Shown piece by piece: positions 1 to 6,838 of a stretch of 10,863 bases of DNA. The notes beneath the pieces were generated by a model that saw only the letters and a program-made list of their open reading frames with translations, did not search any database and was not told the origin of the DNA. Position 1 is the stretch's first letter, and each line of letters opens with the position of its first letter. The DNA is from an uncultured bacterium (lineage in GTDB: Bacteria > Planctomycetota > Planctomycetia > Pirellulales > UBA1268). Location: the NCBI GenBank assembly GCA_937959175.1, contig CALGAS010000343.1, forward strand, positions 1 through 10,863. The letters are read 5' to 3'. The translations under genes were made by a program, and so were the position numbers.

Positions 1-10
1 TCCATAGAAG

Positions 11-32
11 CCCCCCGGCGCGAGCCGGGGGG
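11..32 (-). terminator. Strong GC hairpin, probable terminator of the wzm-wzt operon
   Basis: A perfect 9-bp inverted repeat (CCCCCCGGC at 11-19, GCCGGGGGG at 24-32) encloses a 4-base loop. Read on the minus strand it is followed by CTTCT, a poor but pyrimidine-rich tail, so it would best end leftward transcription coming from wzt about 150 bases away. On the plus strand the tail is ACGGCGGG, which does not resemble a terminator, although the GCGA loop is of the stable GNRA type in that direction. It could equally serve a gene lying left of the window. The hairpin is certain; its role and direction are inferred. Confidence 0.5.
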
Positions 33-134
33 ACGGCGGGCCGTTGGGCCTTCCCAGCCCCCGGAAGCCCGCAAAACCTTTCACCATCAACCCGCCCAAA
101 CCGCATTGACCAGCCAAAGACCCTCCGGGCTTGC

Positions 135-159
135 ACCCAACCTCACTCAGGTTCAGGGT
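135..159 (-). other. Imperfect hairpin just after the wzt stop codon
   Basis: ACCCAACCT (135-143) pairs with AGGTT plus GGGT (149-153, 156-159) around a 5-base loop, with a 2-base bulge. It starts 22 bases beyond the wzt stop on the minus strand. No T-run follows, so it is either a weak terminator or an mRNA 3'-end stabiliser. The rest of 1-181 shows no convincing gene. A minus-strand frame from ATG at 86 stays open to the window edge for 29 codons, but it has no recognisable content. Confidence 0.25.
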
Positions 160-181
160 GAGACCGTCCGCCCCGCAGGTG

Positions 182-901
182 TCATCCGGCAACCAGCCGG
201 CCATCCCGTACGATCCGGCCCTGGCGAAGCTCGATCACCCGGTTGCACTCCCGCGAGATCAGGTCGGCCGAGTGCGAGGCGAGGACCAGAATCCCGCTCC
301 GGTCGACCACCTCCCGGAGCCGCGCCTCGGCCTGCTCCTTGAACTCGACGTCGCCGACCGAGAGCCACTCGTCCATCAGGAGGATGTCGCAGCGGATGCT
401 CGTGGCGATCGAGAAGGCCAGTCGCATCATCATCCCGGACGAGTAGGTTCGCACCGGCATTGAGAGGTAGTCGCCGAGGCCGCTGAACTCCGCAATCTCG
501 GGAGTCAGCCGGGCCATCTCGGCCTGGGAAATCCCCTTGAGCACGCCCCGCAGGGCGATGTTCTCCCAGCCGGTCGCCTCGGGCTCCATCCCCTGAACCG
601 GCTCGACGAGGCTCGAGATTCGCCCGACTGCCTCACGTGTTCCCCCCTGGGGCGGGAACACGCCCTTGAGCGTCCGCAGCAGCGTCGTCTTGCCGGAGCC
701 GTTGTGGCCCATGATCCCCACGCGATCCCCCTCGCGGATATCGAGGCTGATGTCTTGGAGGGCCTGGATCACCGTCACGCCCGCGTCCTGGCCGATCCGG
801 CCGCCGGTGACGCTCGACGAGAGCACATGCTTCAGCGACGTGCCGTAGGCCCCGAAGATCGGGAAGGCGACGCTCACGTCGGTCAGGGTGATGTGGGGCA
901 T
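182..901 (-). CDS. wzt: ABC transporter ATPase for polysaccharide export (Wzt/RfbE family)
   Basis: 239 aa. Cytoplasmic ATPase that would pair with the upstream permease to flip a lipid-linked O-antigen or similar polysaccharide across the inner membrane. Visible in order: N-terminal segment with LKHV typical of the family; Walker A GHNGSGKTT (about 65-73); TGWENI stretch (110-115); signature YSSGMMMRL (153-161); Walker B DILLMDE (172-178); VGDVEF (182-187); switch His210. The protein ends soon after the nucleotide-binding domain, so it lacks the C-terminal carbohydrate-binding domain of O9a-type Wzt. The ATG at 901 is chosen because MPHITLTDVSV begins the usual first strand; an upstream in-frame ATG at 982 would lie inside wzm. 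It follows wzm after 19 bases with no clear Shine-Dalgarno, as expected for a second operon gene. The family is certain; the exported glycan is not known. Confidence 0.93.
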   Translation of the reverse strand: MPHITLTDVSVAFPIFGAYGTSLKHVLSSSVTGGRIGQDAGVTVIQALQDISLDIREGDRVGIMGHNGSGKTTLLRTLKGVFPPQGGTREAVGRISSLVEPVQGMEPEATGWENIALRGVLKGISQAEMARLTPEIAEFSGLGDYLSMPVRTYSSGMMMRLAFSIATSIRCDILLMDEWLSVGDVEFKEQAEARLREVVDRSGILVLASHSADLISRECNRVIELRQGRIVRDGRLVAG

Positions 902-920
902 AGGTAGGTGTGCCAGACAA

Positions 921-1721
921 TCAGAGCCAGTAGACGACCTGGCTGCGTTTACGGGCGTAGAGGATCGCGGCCACGGCGACATTGAGCACGGTCCAGCCGA
1001 GAATGCTCGCCCAGACCGCCGGGGGCGGCGTTCGGTCGAGCAGCGGGCCGCGGACGACGTCGAGCAGTTGGGCGAAAGGGTTCAGCAGCAGAAGCCGGGC
1101 CTTGGGAGGAAGCTTGTCGGGCAGCCAGAAGACCGGCGTGACGAACATCAGGAACTGCATCAGGCTGGAGACAATCGGCGGGACGTCGCGGAAGCGGGCG
1201 CAGACGATCCCGAGCGTGAAGGTCGCCGCCAGCAGGTTGGCAAGCACGATCAGAAAGCCGGCAAAGAACAAGAGATTGGCCGGGGCCGGGCTGATCCCTG
1301 CCCAGATGGCGATCGGCACCACCAGCACGATATGGTGGGCGAACTGGATCAGGTTGCGGGCCCAGACCCGCCAGCCGAAGACCGCCAGCGGGTTGTCGCC
1401 CTGCTTGATGTGATTGGCCGCGCCGCTGAAGGCGGTGCAGCCATCGTTGATCGTGCCGGCAAAATATTGCCAGAAGATGATTCCCAGGGCGAGATGCGGA
1501 AAGAACTCGCTCTTGGAGACGCCGAAGAGTTCGGTGTAGAGCGGGCCGATCCCCAGCAGCATCAGGCCCATGCTGATCGTCAGCCAGAGCGGGCCGAGCA
1601 TCGAGCGGCGATACCGCAGCACGATGTCGTAGCGGGCCAGCGTCCACCAGGCCCGGGCGTTTCGGGTGCCCCGCCACCAGTCGCGGCAGGCAGCCGCCGT
1701 ACTCGAGAAAGATTGCTGCAT
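921..1721 (-). CDS. wzm: ABC-2 type polysaccharide export permease (Wzm family)
   Basis: 266 aa. Integral inner-membrane subunit of the glycan exporter, partner of the ATPase encoded directly downstream. The sequence shows the family hallmark RYRRSMLGPLW (about 37-47) just before the first membrane span, then hydrophobic segments including ISMGLMLLGIGPLY, HIVLVVPIAIWAG, LLFFAGFLIVLANLL and a C-terminal span near ILGWTVLNVAVAAIL. RFRDVPPIV followed by a TPVFWLP loop and NPFAQLLDVVRGPLL are also typical of O-antigen and teichoic acid exporters. The ATG at 1721 gives a normal-length N-terminus. The frame stays open to 1922, and GTG codons upstream are possible alternative starts because no good Shine-Dalgarno precedes the ATG. 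A 7-bp hairpin sits 7 bases before the ATG. It is the first gene of the leftward operon, divergent from the glycosyltransferase operon. Confidence 0.92.
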   Translation of the reverse strand: MQQSFSSTAAACRDWWRGTRNARAWWTLARYDIVLRYRRSMLGPLWLTISMGLMLLGIGPLYTELFGVSKSEFFPHLALGIIFWQYFAGTINDGCTAFSGAANHIKQGDNPLAVFGWRVWARNLIQFAHHIVLVVPIAIWAGISPAPANLLFFAGFLIVLANLLAATFTLGIVCARFRDVPPIVSSLMQFLMFVTPVFWLPDKLPPKARLLLLNPFAQLLDVVRGPLLDRTPPPAVWASILGWTVLNVAVAAILYARKRSQVVYWL

Positions 1722-1728
1722 GAGGGAT

Positions 1729-1750
1729 CGGCCGGATGATGAGCCGGCCG
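1729..1750 (-). promoter_or_regulatory. Hairpin in the wzm leader
   Basis: CGGCCGG (1729-1735) and CCGGCCG (1744-1750) form a perfect 7-bp stem around an 8-base loop. It ends only 7 bases from the wzm ATG, where a ribosome binding site would be expected and none is otherwise visible. It could occlude translation initiation or act as a dyad operator. The structure is seen; the function is inferred. Confidence 0.3.
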
Positions 1751-1848
1751 GCACGCCCCGCACGCCTGAGCCCCGGGCAGGAGATGCCTCCGGAAGAAAG
1801 ACACTAGGCAGGCGTGCAGGAGGCGTCAAGCGACCCGCCCGCCGGGCT

Positions 1849-1857
1849 GGGTATAGT
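1849..1857 (+). promoter_or_regulatory. Probable -10 box of the glycosyltransferase operon (GGGTATAGT)
   Basis: TATAGT (1852-1857) matches 5 of 6 positions of the sigma-70 -10 consensus in an otherwise very G+C-rich spacer. No good -35 lies 16-18 bases upstream. Transcription would begin near 1864, giving a leader of about 64 bases. The flanking GTATAGTAC is nearly self-complementary, so the minus strand carries TACTAT and the box could also serve wzm. The same nonamer precedes hisI and a close variant precedes galT. Confidence 0.4.
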
Positions 1858-1927
1858 ACGTGGAGCGTGCTTCGGGAGGCATGGCCGGGATCGTCACCAG
1901 CATCATGACCGGCAGGATCCACCAGGG

Positions 1928-2914
1928 ATGCCGACGCCAGCTGCGACGGTCACCGTCGTCATCGTCAACTTCAACGGCGGCGACCATGTGCTACGGTGCC
2001 TGCGGTGCCTGGCCAGCCAGACCTGGCTGCCCCAGCGGATCATCGTCATCGACAACGCCTCGAGCGACAGGTCACTCGCGGCTTGCCGGCAGCTGATCGG
2101 AACCGACGAGCGGCTTGCCACGCGGACGAGCATCGAGGAGTCAGCCGCAAACCTCGGCTTTGCCGCCGCCGCCAATCGAGGGATCGCCCTGGCCGACACC
2201 GACCTGGTGGCCCTCCTCAATCCCGACGCCTTTCCAGAGCCCCACTGGCTCGAGGCGCTCCTGGCGGCGGCGGTCGCCCATTCTGACGTGGCCGCCTTCG
2301 GCTCCCGGCAGATGCTCGCCGAACACGAAGGCGTCCTCGACGGGATCGGTGACCGCTGGCACCTCAGCGGCCTGGCCTGGCGGGAAGGGCATGGCCGCCC
2401 GCTCGAGCCTGCCGACCTCAAACCGAGGGAAATCTTTTCGCCCTGTGCCGCGGCGGCCCTCTATCGCCGCGCCGCAGTCCTCGAAGTCGGCAAGTTCGAC
2501 GAGGACTACTTCTGCTACGGCGAAGACGTCGACCTCGGCTTCCGGCTCCGGCTGGCCGGCCATCGGGCCCGCTCGGTGCCCGCCGCGATCGTCGCCCATG
2601 TCGGGGGAGCGAGCGGCAGCAGCGAGGCGGCCACCTTCCTCGGCCACCGAAATCTGCTCTGGACCGTCATCAAGGATACGCCCGGTCCTCTCCTGCCGGT
2701 CGCTTTGATCGGCCACCTGGCCCAATCTATCCTGACAGGAGTGTTTCTCGGCTGGCGGGGCCGGGGAGGTGCGTTCGCCAGTGGCAAGATGGCCGCCCTG
2801 GCGGGATGGAAACGCTGCTGGCAGAAGCGGCGGGTCGTGCAGGCAGGCCGCAAGGTTTCGACATGGCAGATCTGGCGGATGATCGACATCGCTCCCTGGC
2901 GGCGGGGGCGGTGA
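1928..2914 (+). CDS. Glycosyltransferase family 2 (rhamnosyltransferase-like)
   Basis: 328 aa. Transfers a sugar from a nucleotide-sugar donor to a growing lipid-linked glycan, at the cytoplasmic membrane face. GT-A features: VTVVIVNFNGG (8-18), VIDNASSDRS (40-49), NLGFAAAANRG (75-85), metal-binding NPDA (98-101, a DxD variant), and GEDVDLGFRLR (198-208) holding the likely catalytic acidic residues. A hydrophobic stretch around 255-275 may anchor the C-terminus. The chosen ATG begins MPTPAATVTVVIV, right at the first beta-strand; AGGA at 1914-1917 is a weak ribosome site 10 bases upstream. The frame continues upstream to 1814, but that part reads as non-coding spacer. Its last four bases overlap the next gene (GTGA). 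The fold and class are clear; donor and acceptor cannot be told from sequence. dTDP-rhamnose is only a guess from the WbbL-like pattern. Confidence 0.9.
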   Translation: MPTPAATVTVVIVNFNGGDHVLRCLRCLASQTWLPQRIIVIDNASSDRSLAACRQLIGTDERLATRTSIEESAANLGFAAAANRGIALADTDLVALLNPDAFPEPHWLEALLAAAVAHSDVAAFGSRQMLAEHEGVLDGIGDRWHLSGLAWREGHGRPLEPADLKPREIFSPCAAAALYRRAAVLEVGKFDEDYFCYGEDVDLGFRLRLAGHRARSVPAAIVAHVGGASGSSEAATFLGHRNLLWTVIKDTPGPLLPVALIGHLAQSILTGVFLGWRGRGGAFASGKMAALAGWKRCWQKRRVVQAGRKVSTWQIWRMIDIAPWRRGR

Positions 2915-3912
2915 CGGATCGTGAGCCGCCGGACTCACTGACCGACCCGCTGGGTGAGCCGGTCAGCGTGGTGATCGTCAACCACAACGCCGGCACGTTG
3001 CTGGCCGACTGCCTGGCCGCGGCCCTCGGGCAGGCTCGGCAGGTGATCCTCGTCGACAACGCCTCGGAGCCGGGGCCCTTCGAGGCGGCGGTGGCCCCGT
3101 TTACGGGCGACAGCCGGCTGACCATCGTCCGCTCGGCAGAGAACGCCGGCTTCGCGGCAGGCTGCAATCGGGGAGCGGCCCTGGCCGAGGAGCCGATGCT
3201 CTTGTTTCTCAATCCCGACTGCATTCTGGGAGCCGGCTCCCTGGGGCGATTGCGACAGGCGGTAGCGACCACGGCGCAGGTTGGCATGGCGGGCGGACTG
3301 CTGACCGATCTCGACGGCAACGAACAGGGTGGTGCCCGGCGGAGCGTGCCGACCCCGTGGCGGTCGTTCGTGCGGGGCTTTGGTCTGGGCCGGCTGGCCT
3401 GGCTGGCCCCGGGTCTGTTTTCCGACTTCTACCTCCATCGTCAGCCGCTGCCGGCCGAGCCGGTCGATGTTGAGGCGGTCTCCGGGGCGCTGACCCTGGT
3501 GGCCCGTGAAGCGTTCGCCGACGCCGGGCCGTGGGATGAGGGCTTTTTCCTCCACTGCGAAGATCTCGATCTCTGCATGCGGTTTCGGAAAGCCGGGTGG
3601 CGAGTGCTGTTTGTTCCCGATGCCACGGCGGTGCATCATCGAGGGATGTGCAGCCGCGCCCGGCCGCTGGCCGTCGAGTGGCACAAGCACCGGGGAATGA
3701 TCCGCTTCTACCGGAAGCATTTCCGGGAGGCGTATCCCTATGGCCTGTTCGGGCTGGTGATCGCCGGCGTCTGGCTGCGGTTCTCCGCCGTGGCGGCCGT
3801 GCAGAGACTCCGCGGGTTGACGCGACGGCCGGAGCACGCCGCTCAGCCGGCCGCCCGGACGCTTTCGCAGGGAGCCGCTCGGATGGCCGCCTCGCCCACC
3901 CTGCCTTCGTGA
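2911..3912 (+). CDS. Second glycosyltransferase family 2 (WbbL-like)
   Basis: 333 aa from the chosen start. Same GT-A layout as the gene before it: VSVVIVNHNAG (18-28), ILVDNAS (46-52), AENAGFAAGCNRG (76-88), NPDC (101-104), SVPTPWRSF (145-153) and HCEDLDLCMRFR (215-226). A mild hydrophobic patch near 279-292 could touch the membrane. The GTG at 2911 overlaps the preceding stop as GTGA, a standard coupling arrangement, and puts the first strand about 18 residues in. ATGs at 2806 and 2863 are in frame but would overlap the upstream gene by 109 or 52 bases and add sequence without family character. The last 30 or so residues are low in structure. Two different GT2 enzymes suggest a repeat with at least two distinct linkages. 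The sugars are unknown. Confidence 0.88.
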   Translation: MTDREPPDSLTDPLGEPVSVVIVNHNAGTLLADCLAAALGQARQVILVDNASEPGPFEAAVAPFTGDSRLTIVRSAENAGFAAGCNRGAALAEEPMLLFLNPDCILGAGSLGRLRQAVATTAQVGMAGGLLTDLDGNEQGGARRSVPTPWRSFVRGFGLGRLAWLAPGLFSDFYLHRQPLPAEPVDVEAVSGALTLVAREAFADAGPWDEGFFLHCEDLDLCMRFRKAGWRVLFVPDATAVHHRGMCSRARPLAVEWHKHRGMIRFYRKHFREAYPYGLFGLVIAGVWLRFSAVAAVQRLRGLTRRPEHAAQPAARTLSQGAARMAASPTLPS

Positions 3913-3915
3913 GGA
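3911..3915 (+). promoter_or_regulatory. Ribosome binding site GAGGA overlapping the upstream stop
   Basis: GAGGA begins inside the TGA (3910-3912) of the second glycosyltransferase gene. Two consecutive GTG codons follow (3919 and 3922). The spacer is 3 bases to the first and 6 to the second, so 3922 is the better-spaced start, which would shorten the SDR-like protein by one residue. Confidence 0.55.
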
Positions 3916-3918
3916 TTC

Positions 3919-4863
3919 GTGGTGGCCGACGCCTCCCAGACGACGACCGAGCGGGCCGCCTTCACGATCGGCGTGCTCGGCGGCACGAGCATCGTCGGCG
4001 GGCCGCTTCTCTCGCTGGCCGTTCGCAATGGCCTGGAGGTGCTGGCCGTTTCCCGGTCGACCGCCGACCGTCCGGCCGCCCCGGGTGTCCGCTGGTGCCA
4101 ACCCCAAAGCCCGCTCCCGCCGGGAACGCGCCGGATCACGGCCTGGATCAGTCTCTGTCCGATCTGGGTTGTCCCCAGCCTGATCGATTGGCTCGAGCGG
4201 ATGGGTATCGAAACGCTGGTGGCCGTCTCGTCGATGAGCATCGAGACCAAGCGTGACTCACCCGTCGCCGCCGAGCGAAACCTCGCCGGGCAGCTGGCGG
4301 CTGCCGAAGATGCCCTGACCGAGTGGGCGGAGCATCGAGGGCGTCGGCTGGTGATTCTCAGGCCCACGATGATCTACGACGGCGTCCACGACGGAAACAT
4401 CGTGGCGATCGCGGCCTTCGTCCGTCGGCTGGGATGGTTTCCGCTCTGCGGTCGTGCGGAGGGGCTGCGGCAGCCGGTGCATGCCGGCGACGTCGCCACC
4501 GCCTGCCTCGCAGCGGCCCGCCATCCTGCCCCGGCCCGGCTCTACACGCTCTCCGGAGGCGAGCCGCTGAGCTTTCGTGAACTCGTCGCGCGGACCTGCC
4601 GGGCCGGAGGCCTGCCGATCAGGACCGTGTCGCTCCCGGCCTGGGCCTGGAACCTGGCGGCCCGTGTCGGCAGCCAGCTAGGGGTCGCGGCGGGGCTGAC
4701 TGTCGGAGCGGGCATGCGGATGAATCAGGATCTCTCCTGCGATCATGCCCGGGCGACGAAGGATCTCGGATTCCAGCCCCGGGCCTTCGTTCCCGGCGGA
4801 GGTACACTCGGGCAGACGGCTGCCTTCGAGGCGGCACGTTGTCTTGCGGGGCCGAACGAGTGA
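3919..4863 (+). CDS. Atypical SDR / NAD-dependent epimerase-like protein
   Basis: 314 aa (313 if the second GTG is used). The N-terminus has a Rossmann nucleotide-binding turn, IGVLGGTSIVGGPLL (17-31). Later landmarks of the extended SDR family are VAVSSMS (101-107), LVILRPTMIYDG (144-155), QPVHAGDVATACL (185-197) and YTLSGGEPLSFRELV (about 209-223). The usual YxxxK pair is not visible: the segment that should hold it reads SPVAAERNLAGQLAAAE (114-130). This resembles the atypical SDRs (NDUFA9/SDR_a-type) rather than classical sugar 4-epimerases, so a redox or structural role is possible. Position between glycosyltransferases and the ligase suggests sugar-nucleotide modification, but the reaction is not known. 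It starts 6 bases after the previous stop, and its own TGA shares one base with the ligase ATG. Confidence 0.82.
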   Translation: MVADASQTTTERAAFTIGVLGGTSIVGGPLLSLAVRNGLEVLAVSRSTADRPAAPGVRWCQPQSPLPPGTRRITAWISLCPIWVVPSLIDWLERMGIETLVAVSSMSIETKRDSPVAAERNLAGQLAAAEDALTEWAEHRGRRLVILRPTMIYDGVHDGNIVAIAAFVRRLGWFPLCGRAEGLRQPVHAGDVATACLAAARHPAPARLYTLSGGEPLSFRELVARTCRAGGLPIRTVSLPAWAWNLAARVGSQLGVAAGLTVGAGMRMNQDLSCDHARATKDLGFQPRAFVPGGGTLGQTAAFEAARCLAGPNE

Positions 4864-6812
4864 TGACGACGCGTCCAGACCGGGCGGCCGCACCGGCGGC
4901 CTTCGATCCCGGCCAGGCTGCCGTGACGACCCTGCTGGCGACCACGCTCATCGGTCTTCATCTCGTCGTCGATCCGAGTGTCTACGACGTCTCGCAGCTT
5001 CCCCGGCTCTGGGCTCTGATGGCAGCGCTCTTGGTCGCCGTGCCGGCGGTGCTCTGGCTGCCGTCGCTCGCCCGCCGGCTCGATGCCCGTCCGCTCGCCG
5101 ACCCGCTGGTGATCGCGGCAGCGGCATACCTTGCCAGCGATGTCCTTTCGCTCGCCTGGTCGGTCAATATCTCCGCAGGGTTTACCGATGTCTTCCGAAC
5201 CCTGGGCAGCGTGCTGGTGCTCTGCCTCTGCCTGCTGCTCTTTCCCCTCGCCAGAGACTGGCAAGCCCGGCTCCTCCAGACGGCGGTCATCGCCACGCTG
5301 GTCGCCGTCGGCTTCGGCGGCTGGGAAACCCTCCCCTTGCTCGGCGAGGGCCCGCCGAGCCGGCGGGCCCTCGAAATGGCCTTCCTCGACGGGATGATGT
5401 CCAACGTCAATCTCTATGCCGGCTTCCTGCTCCTGCTTCTGCCCTGGTGCATCCTCGCCGCGGTGCAGCTCCCCGGAGGCTGGCGGCCGGCGGGGGCGGC
5501 CACCGCCACGGCGGCTGTTGGCCTGATTCTCGTGATCCAATCACGGGCGGCCTGGCTGGCCCTGGTGGCCGGCGGGGTTGTGGCCGGGATCCTGATGCTC
5601 AGGCACCGCCGGCAGCTGGTCGTGCCGGCCGGCACCCAGCTGCTCGTCACCGGCGGCCTCGGGCTGACGGTCGTCGTAGCCCTCGGCCTGGCGGGGCTCG
5701 CCGTCTCGGATGGCGACGCGGGCGATGCGATTCGGAGTCTGGTCGTCAGCCGGCCCCACCAGGAAGGCGGGCCCAGCGACGGCGGCCGGATCCAGGTCTG
5801 GGCGATCGCCACCGAGATGATCGCCGACCATCCGCTGACCGGCGTCGGTGCCGGCAACTTCACGGTCCGGATGCATGAATATTTTGGCGGCGAGCAGGGC
5901 CGCTCGTCGGCCGACTTCGCCGATCTCGCCAGCGACAACTGGATCAGCCCCCACAACGACTTCCTCTGGGTCTTTGCCGAGAAGGGACTGCCGGGAATCA
6001 TCGCCTTTGTGGCGATCTTCGGCCTGGCCGCAGCGGGCCTGCATCGCGTCGTCCACGGTGATCCGTCGGTGGCCGACGCCCGGCTGGCCGTGGCGACCAC
6101 CGCGGCGCTGGTGAGCTATCTCGTGCTCTCCTGCCTCGACTTTCCGCTCGACCGGGTCAGCCACCAGGTGGTCCTGGCGGTGCACCTGGCAGTTGTCGTG
6201 CTACTTGACCGATCGCTGCGGACAACGGCCGCTGCGCCGGTGCCGCTCCCGCCGGCCTGGCTGGTCGTCCCGCCGGGGGCAGCGGCGGTCATTCTCGGTC
6301 TTGTCTACGCCACGGCCGGGGTCTCCCAGGAACGGGCTGTGATGGCCGCCCGGCGGGCGGAGCACGACGGCGACTGGCCGGCAATGCGGGCGGCCGCCCG
6401 GCAGGCCGCCACACCCTGGAAGACCCTCGACCCGCTGGCGGTGCCGGTCGCCTTCCTGGAGGGCGTCGCCGAGCAGCGGCTCGGCAATCTGCCGGCAGCC
6501 ACCGCCTGCTTCGAGCGGGCGGTCGTCGCCAATCCCAATCGCAGCTACATCCTTCAGAATCTCGGGGCCGCCTACGCCGAAGGCGGCCGGCTCGACGACG
6601 CGGTGACCGTCTTCGCGATCGCCGCCGACCGCTATCCCGACCGGATCGACCTGCGGCACAACCTCGCCATGGCCCTGGCCGAGGCAGGCCGGTTTGCCGA
6701 GGCGATCACCGTCATCGAGGATGTGCCCGAGCAGTATCGCACCGACGGCATGGCGGAACTGCTCGCCTGGGTCCGCGACCAGGCTGGGACTGTTGAGAGC
6801 CCGCCGGAATGA
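4863..6812 (+). CDS. O-antigen ligase/polymerase family membrane protein (Wzy_C) with C-terminal TPRs
   Basis: 649 aa, larger than stand-alone WaaL proteins (about 400 aa). About nine hydrophobic segments fill residues 20-283. QSRAAWLAL (226-234) carries the conserved Arg of the family. A large exported loop follows (about 284-370) with GVGAGNF and the HNDF motif; His364 matches the functionally essential His of WaaL-type ligases. More spans follow at about 376-394, 411-430 and 463-484. Residues about 520-640 form at least three TPR-like helical repeats (for example AEQRLGNLPAATACFERAVV, then NLGAAYAEGGRLDDAVTVF). It likely joins or polymerises undecaprenyl-linked glycan on the periplasmic side; the TPRs may recruit partners. 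The ATG overlaps the preceding TGA as TGATG. The upstream in-frame ATG at 4839 lies inside the SDR gene. Ligase versus polymerase cannot be separated by sequence alone. Confidence 0.87.
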   Translation: MTTRPDRAAAPAAFDPGQAAVTTLLATTLIGLHLVVDPSVYDVSQLPRLWALMAALLVAVPAVLWLPSLARRLDARPLADPLVIAAAAYLASDVLSLAWSVNISAGFTDVFRTLGSVLVLCLCLLLFPLARDWQARLLQTAVIATLVAVGFGGWETLPLLGEGPPSRRALEMAFLDGMMSNVNLYAGFLLLLLPWCILAAVQLPGGWRPAGAATATAAVGLILVIQSRAAWLALVAGGVVAGILMLRHRRQLVVPAGTQLLVTGGLGLTVVVALGLAGLAVSDGDAGDAIRSLVVSRPHQEGGPSDGGRIQVWAIATEMIADHPLTGVGAGNFTVRMHEYFGGEQGRSSADFADLASDNWISPHNDFLWVFAEKGLPGIIAFVAIFGLAAAGLHRVVHGDPSVADARLAVATTAALVSYLVLSCLDFPLDRVSHQVVLAVHLAVVVLLDRSLRTTAAAPVPLPPAWLVVPPGAAAVILGLVYATAGVSQERAVMAARRAEHDGDWPAMRAAARQAATPWKTLDPLAVPVAFLEGVAEQRLGNLPAATACFERAVVANPNRSYILQNLGAAYAEGGRLDDAVTVFAIAADRYPDRIDLRHNLAMALAEAGRFAEAITVIEDVPEQYRTDGMAELLAWVRDQAGTVESPPE

Positions 6813-6838
6813 TCGGCATGCTTGCCTGACCGGCCCAT

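Noticed and set aside
1..86. Minus-strand frame from ATG at 86 open to the window edge
   Set aside because: 29 Gly/Pro-rich codons running through a perfect hairpin, with no ribosome site and no family character.
888..1739. 283-codon plus-strand open frame across wzm
   Set aside because: Composition is charged and repetitive (Arg, Asp, Gln, Glu), typical of an antisense shadow; wzm on the other strand is unmistakable.
1786..1824. GCCTCC/GGAGGC inverted repeat in the divergent spacer
   Set aside because: The 27-base loop and 6-bp stem are readily expected by chance in DNA this rich in G and C.
1860..2096. Small plus-strand frame starting in the divergent spacer, with an ATG at 1881 preceded by GGGAGG
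   Set aside because: The GGGAGG is only 1 base from that ATG, too close to act as a ribosome site, and the frame runs into the glycosyltransferase gene out of phase with Ser/Arg-rich shadow sequence.
2935..4107. 390-codon minus-strand open frame antisense to the second glycosyltransferase and SDR genes
   Set aside because: Its translation is rich in Arg, Gly, Pro and Gln with no domain. It is a by-product of high G+C at third codon positions, whereas the plus strand carries clear family motifs.
4745..5878. 377-codon plus-strand frame overlapping the SDR and ligase genes
   Set aside because: Arg/Pro/Ala-rich shadow frame; the overlapping ligase frame has membrane spans and conserved motifs.
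6813..6838. GGCA/TGCC 4-bp hairpin between the convergent ligase and hisI genes
   Set aside because: Stem too short and no T-tract; not distinguishable from chance, so not called a terminator.
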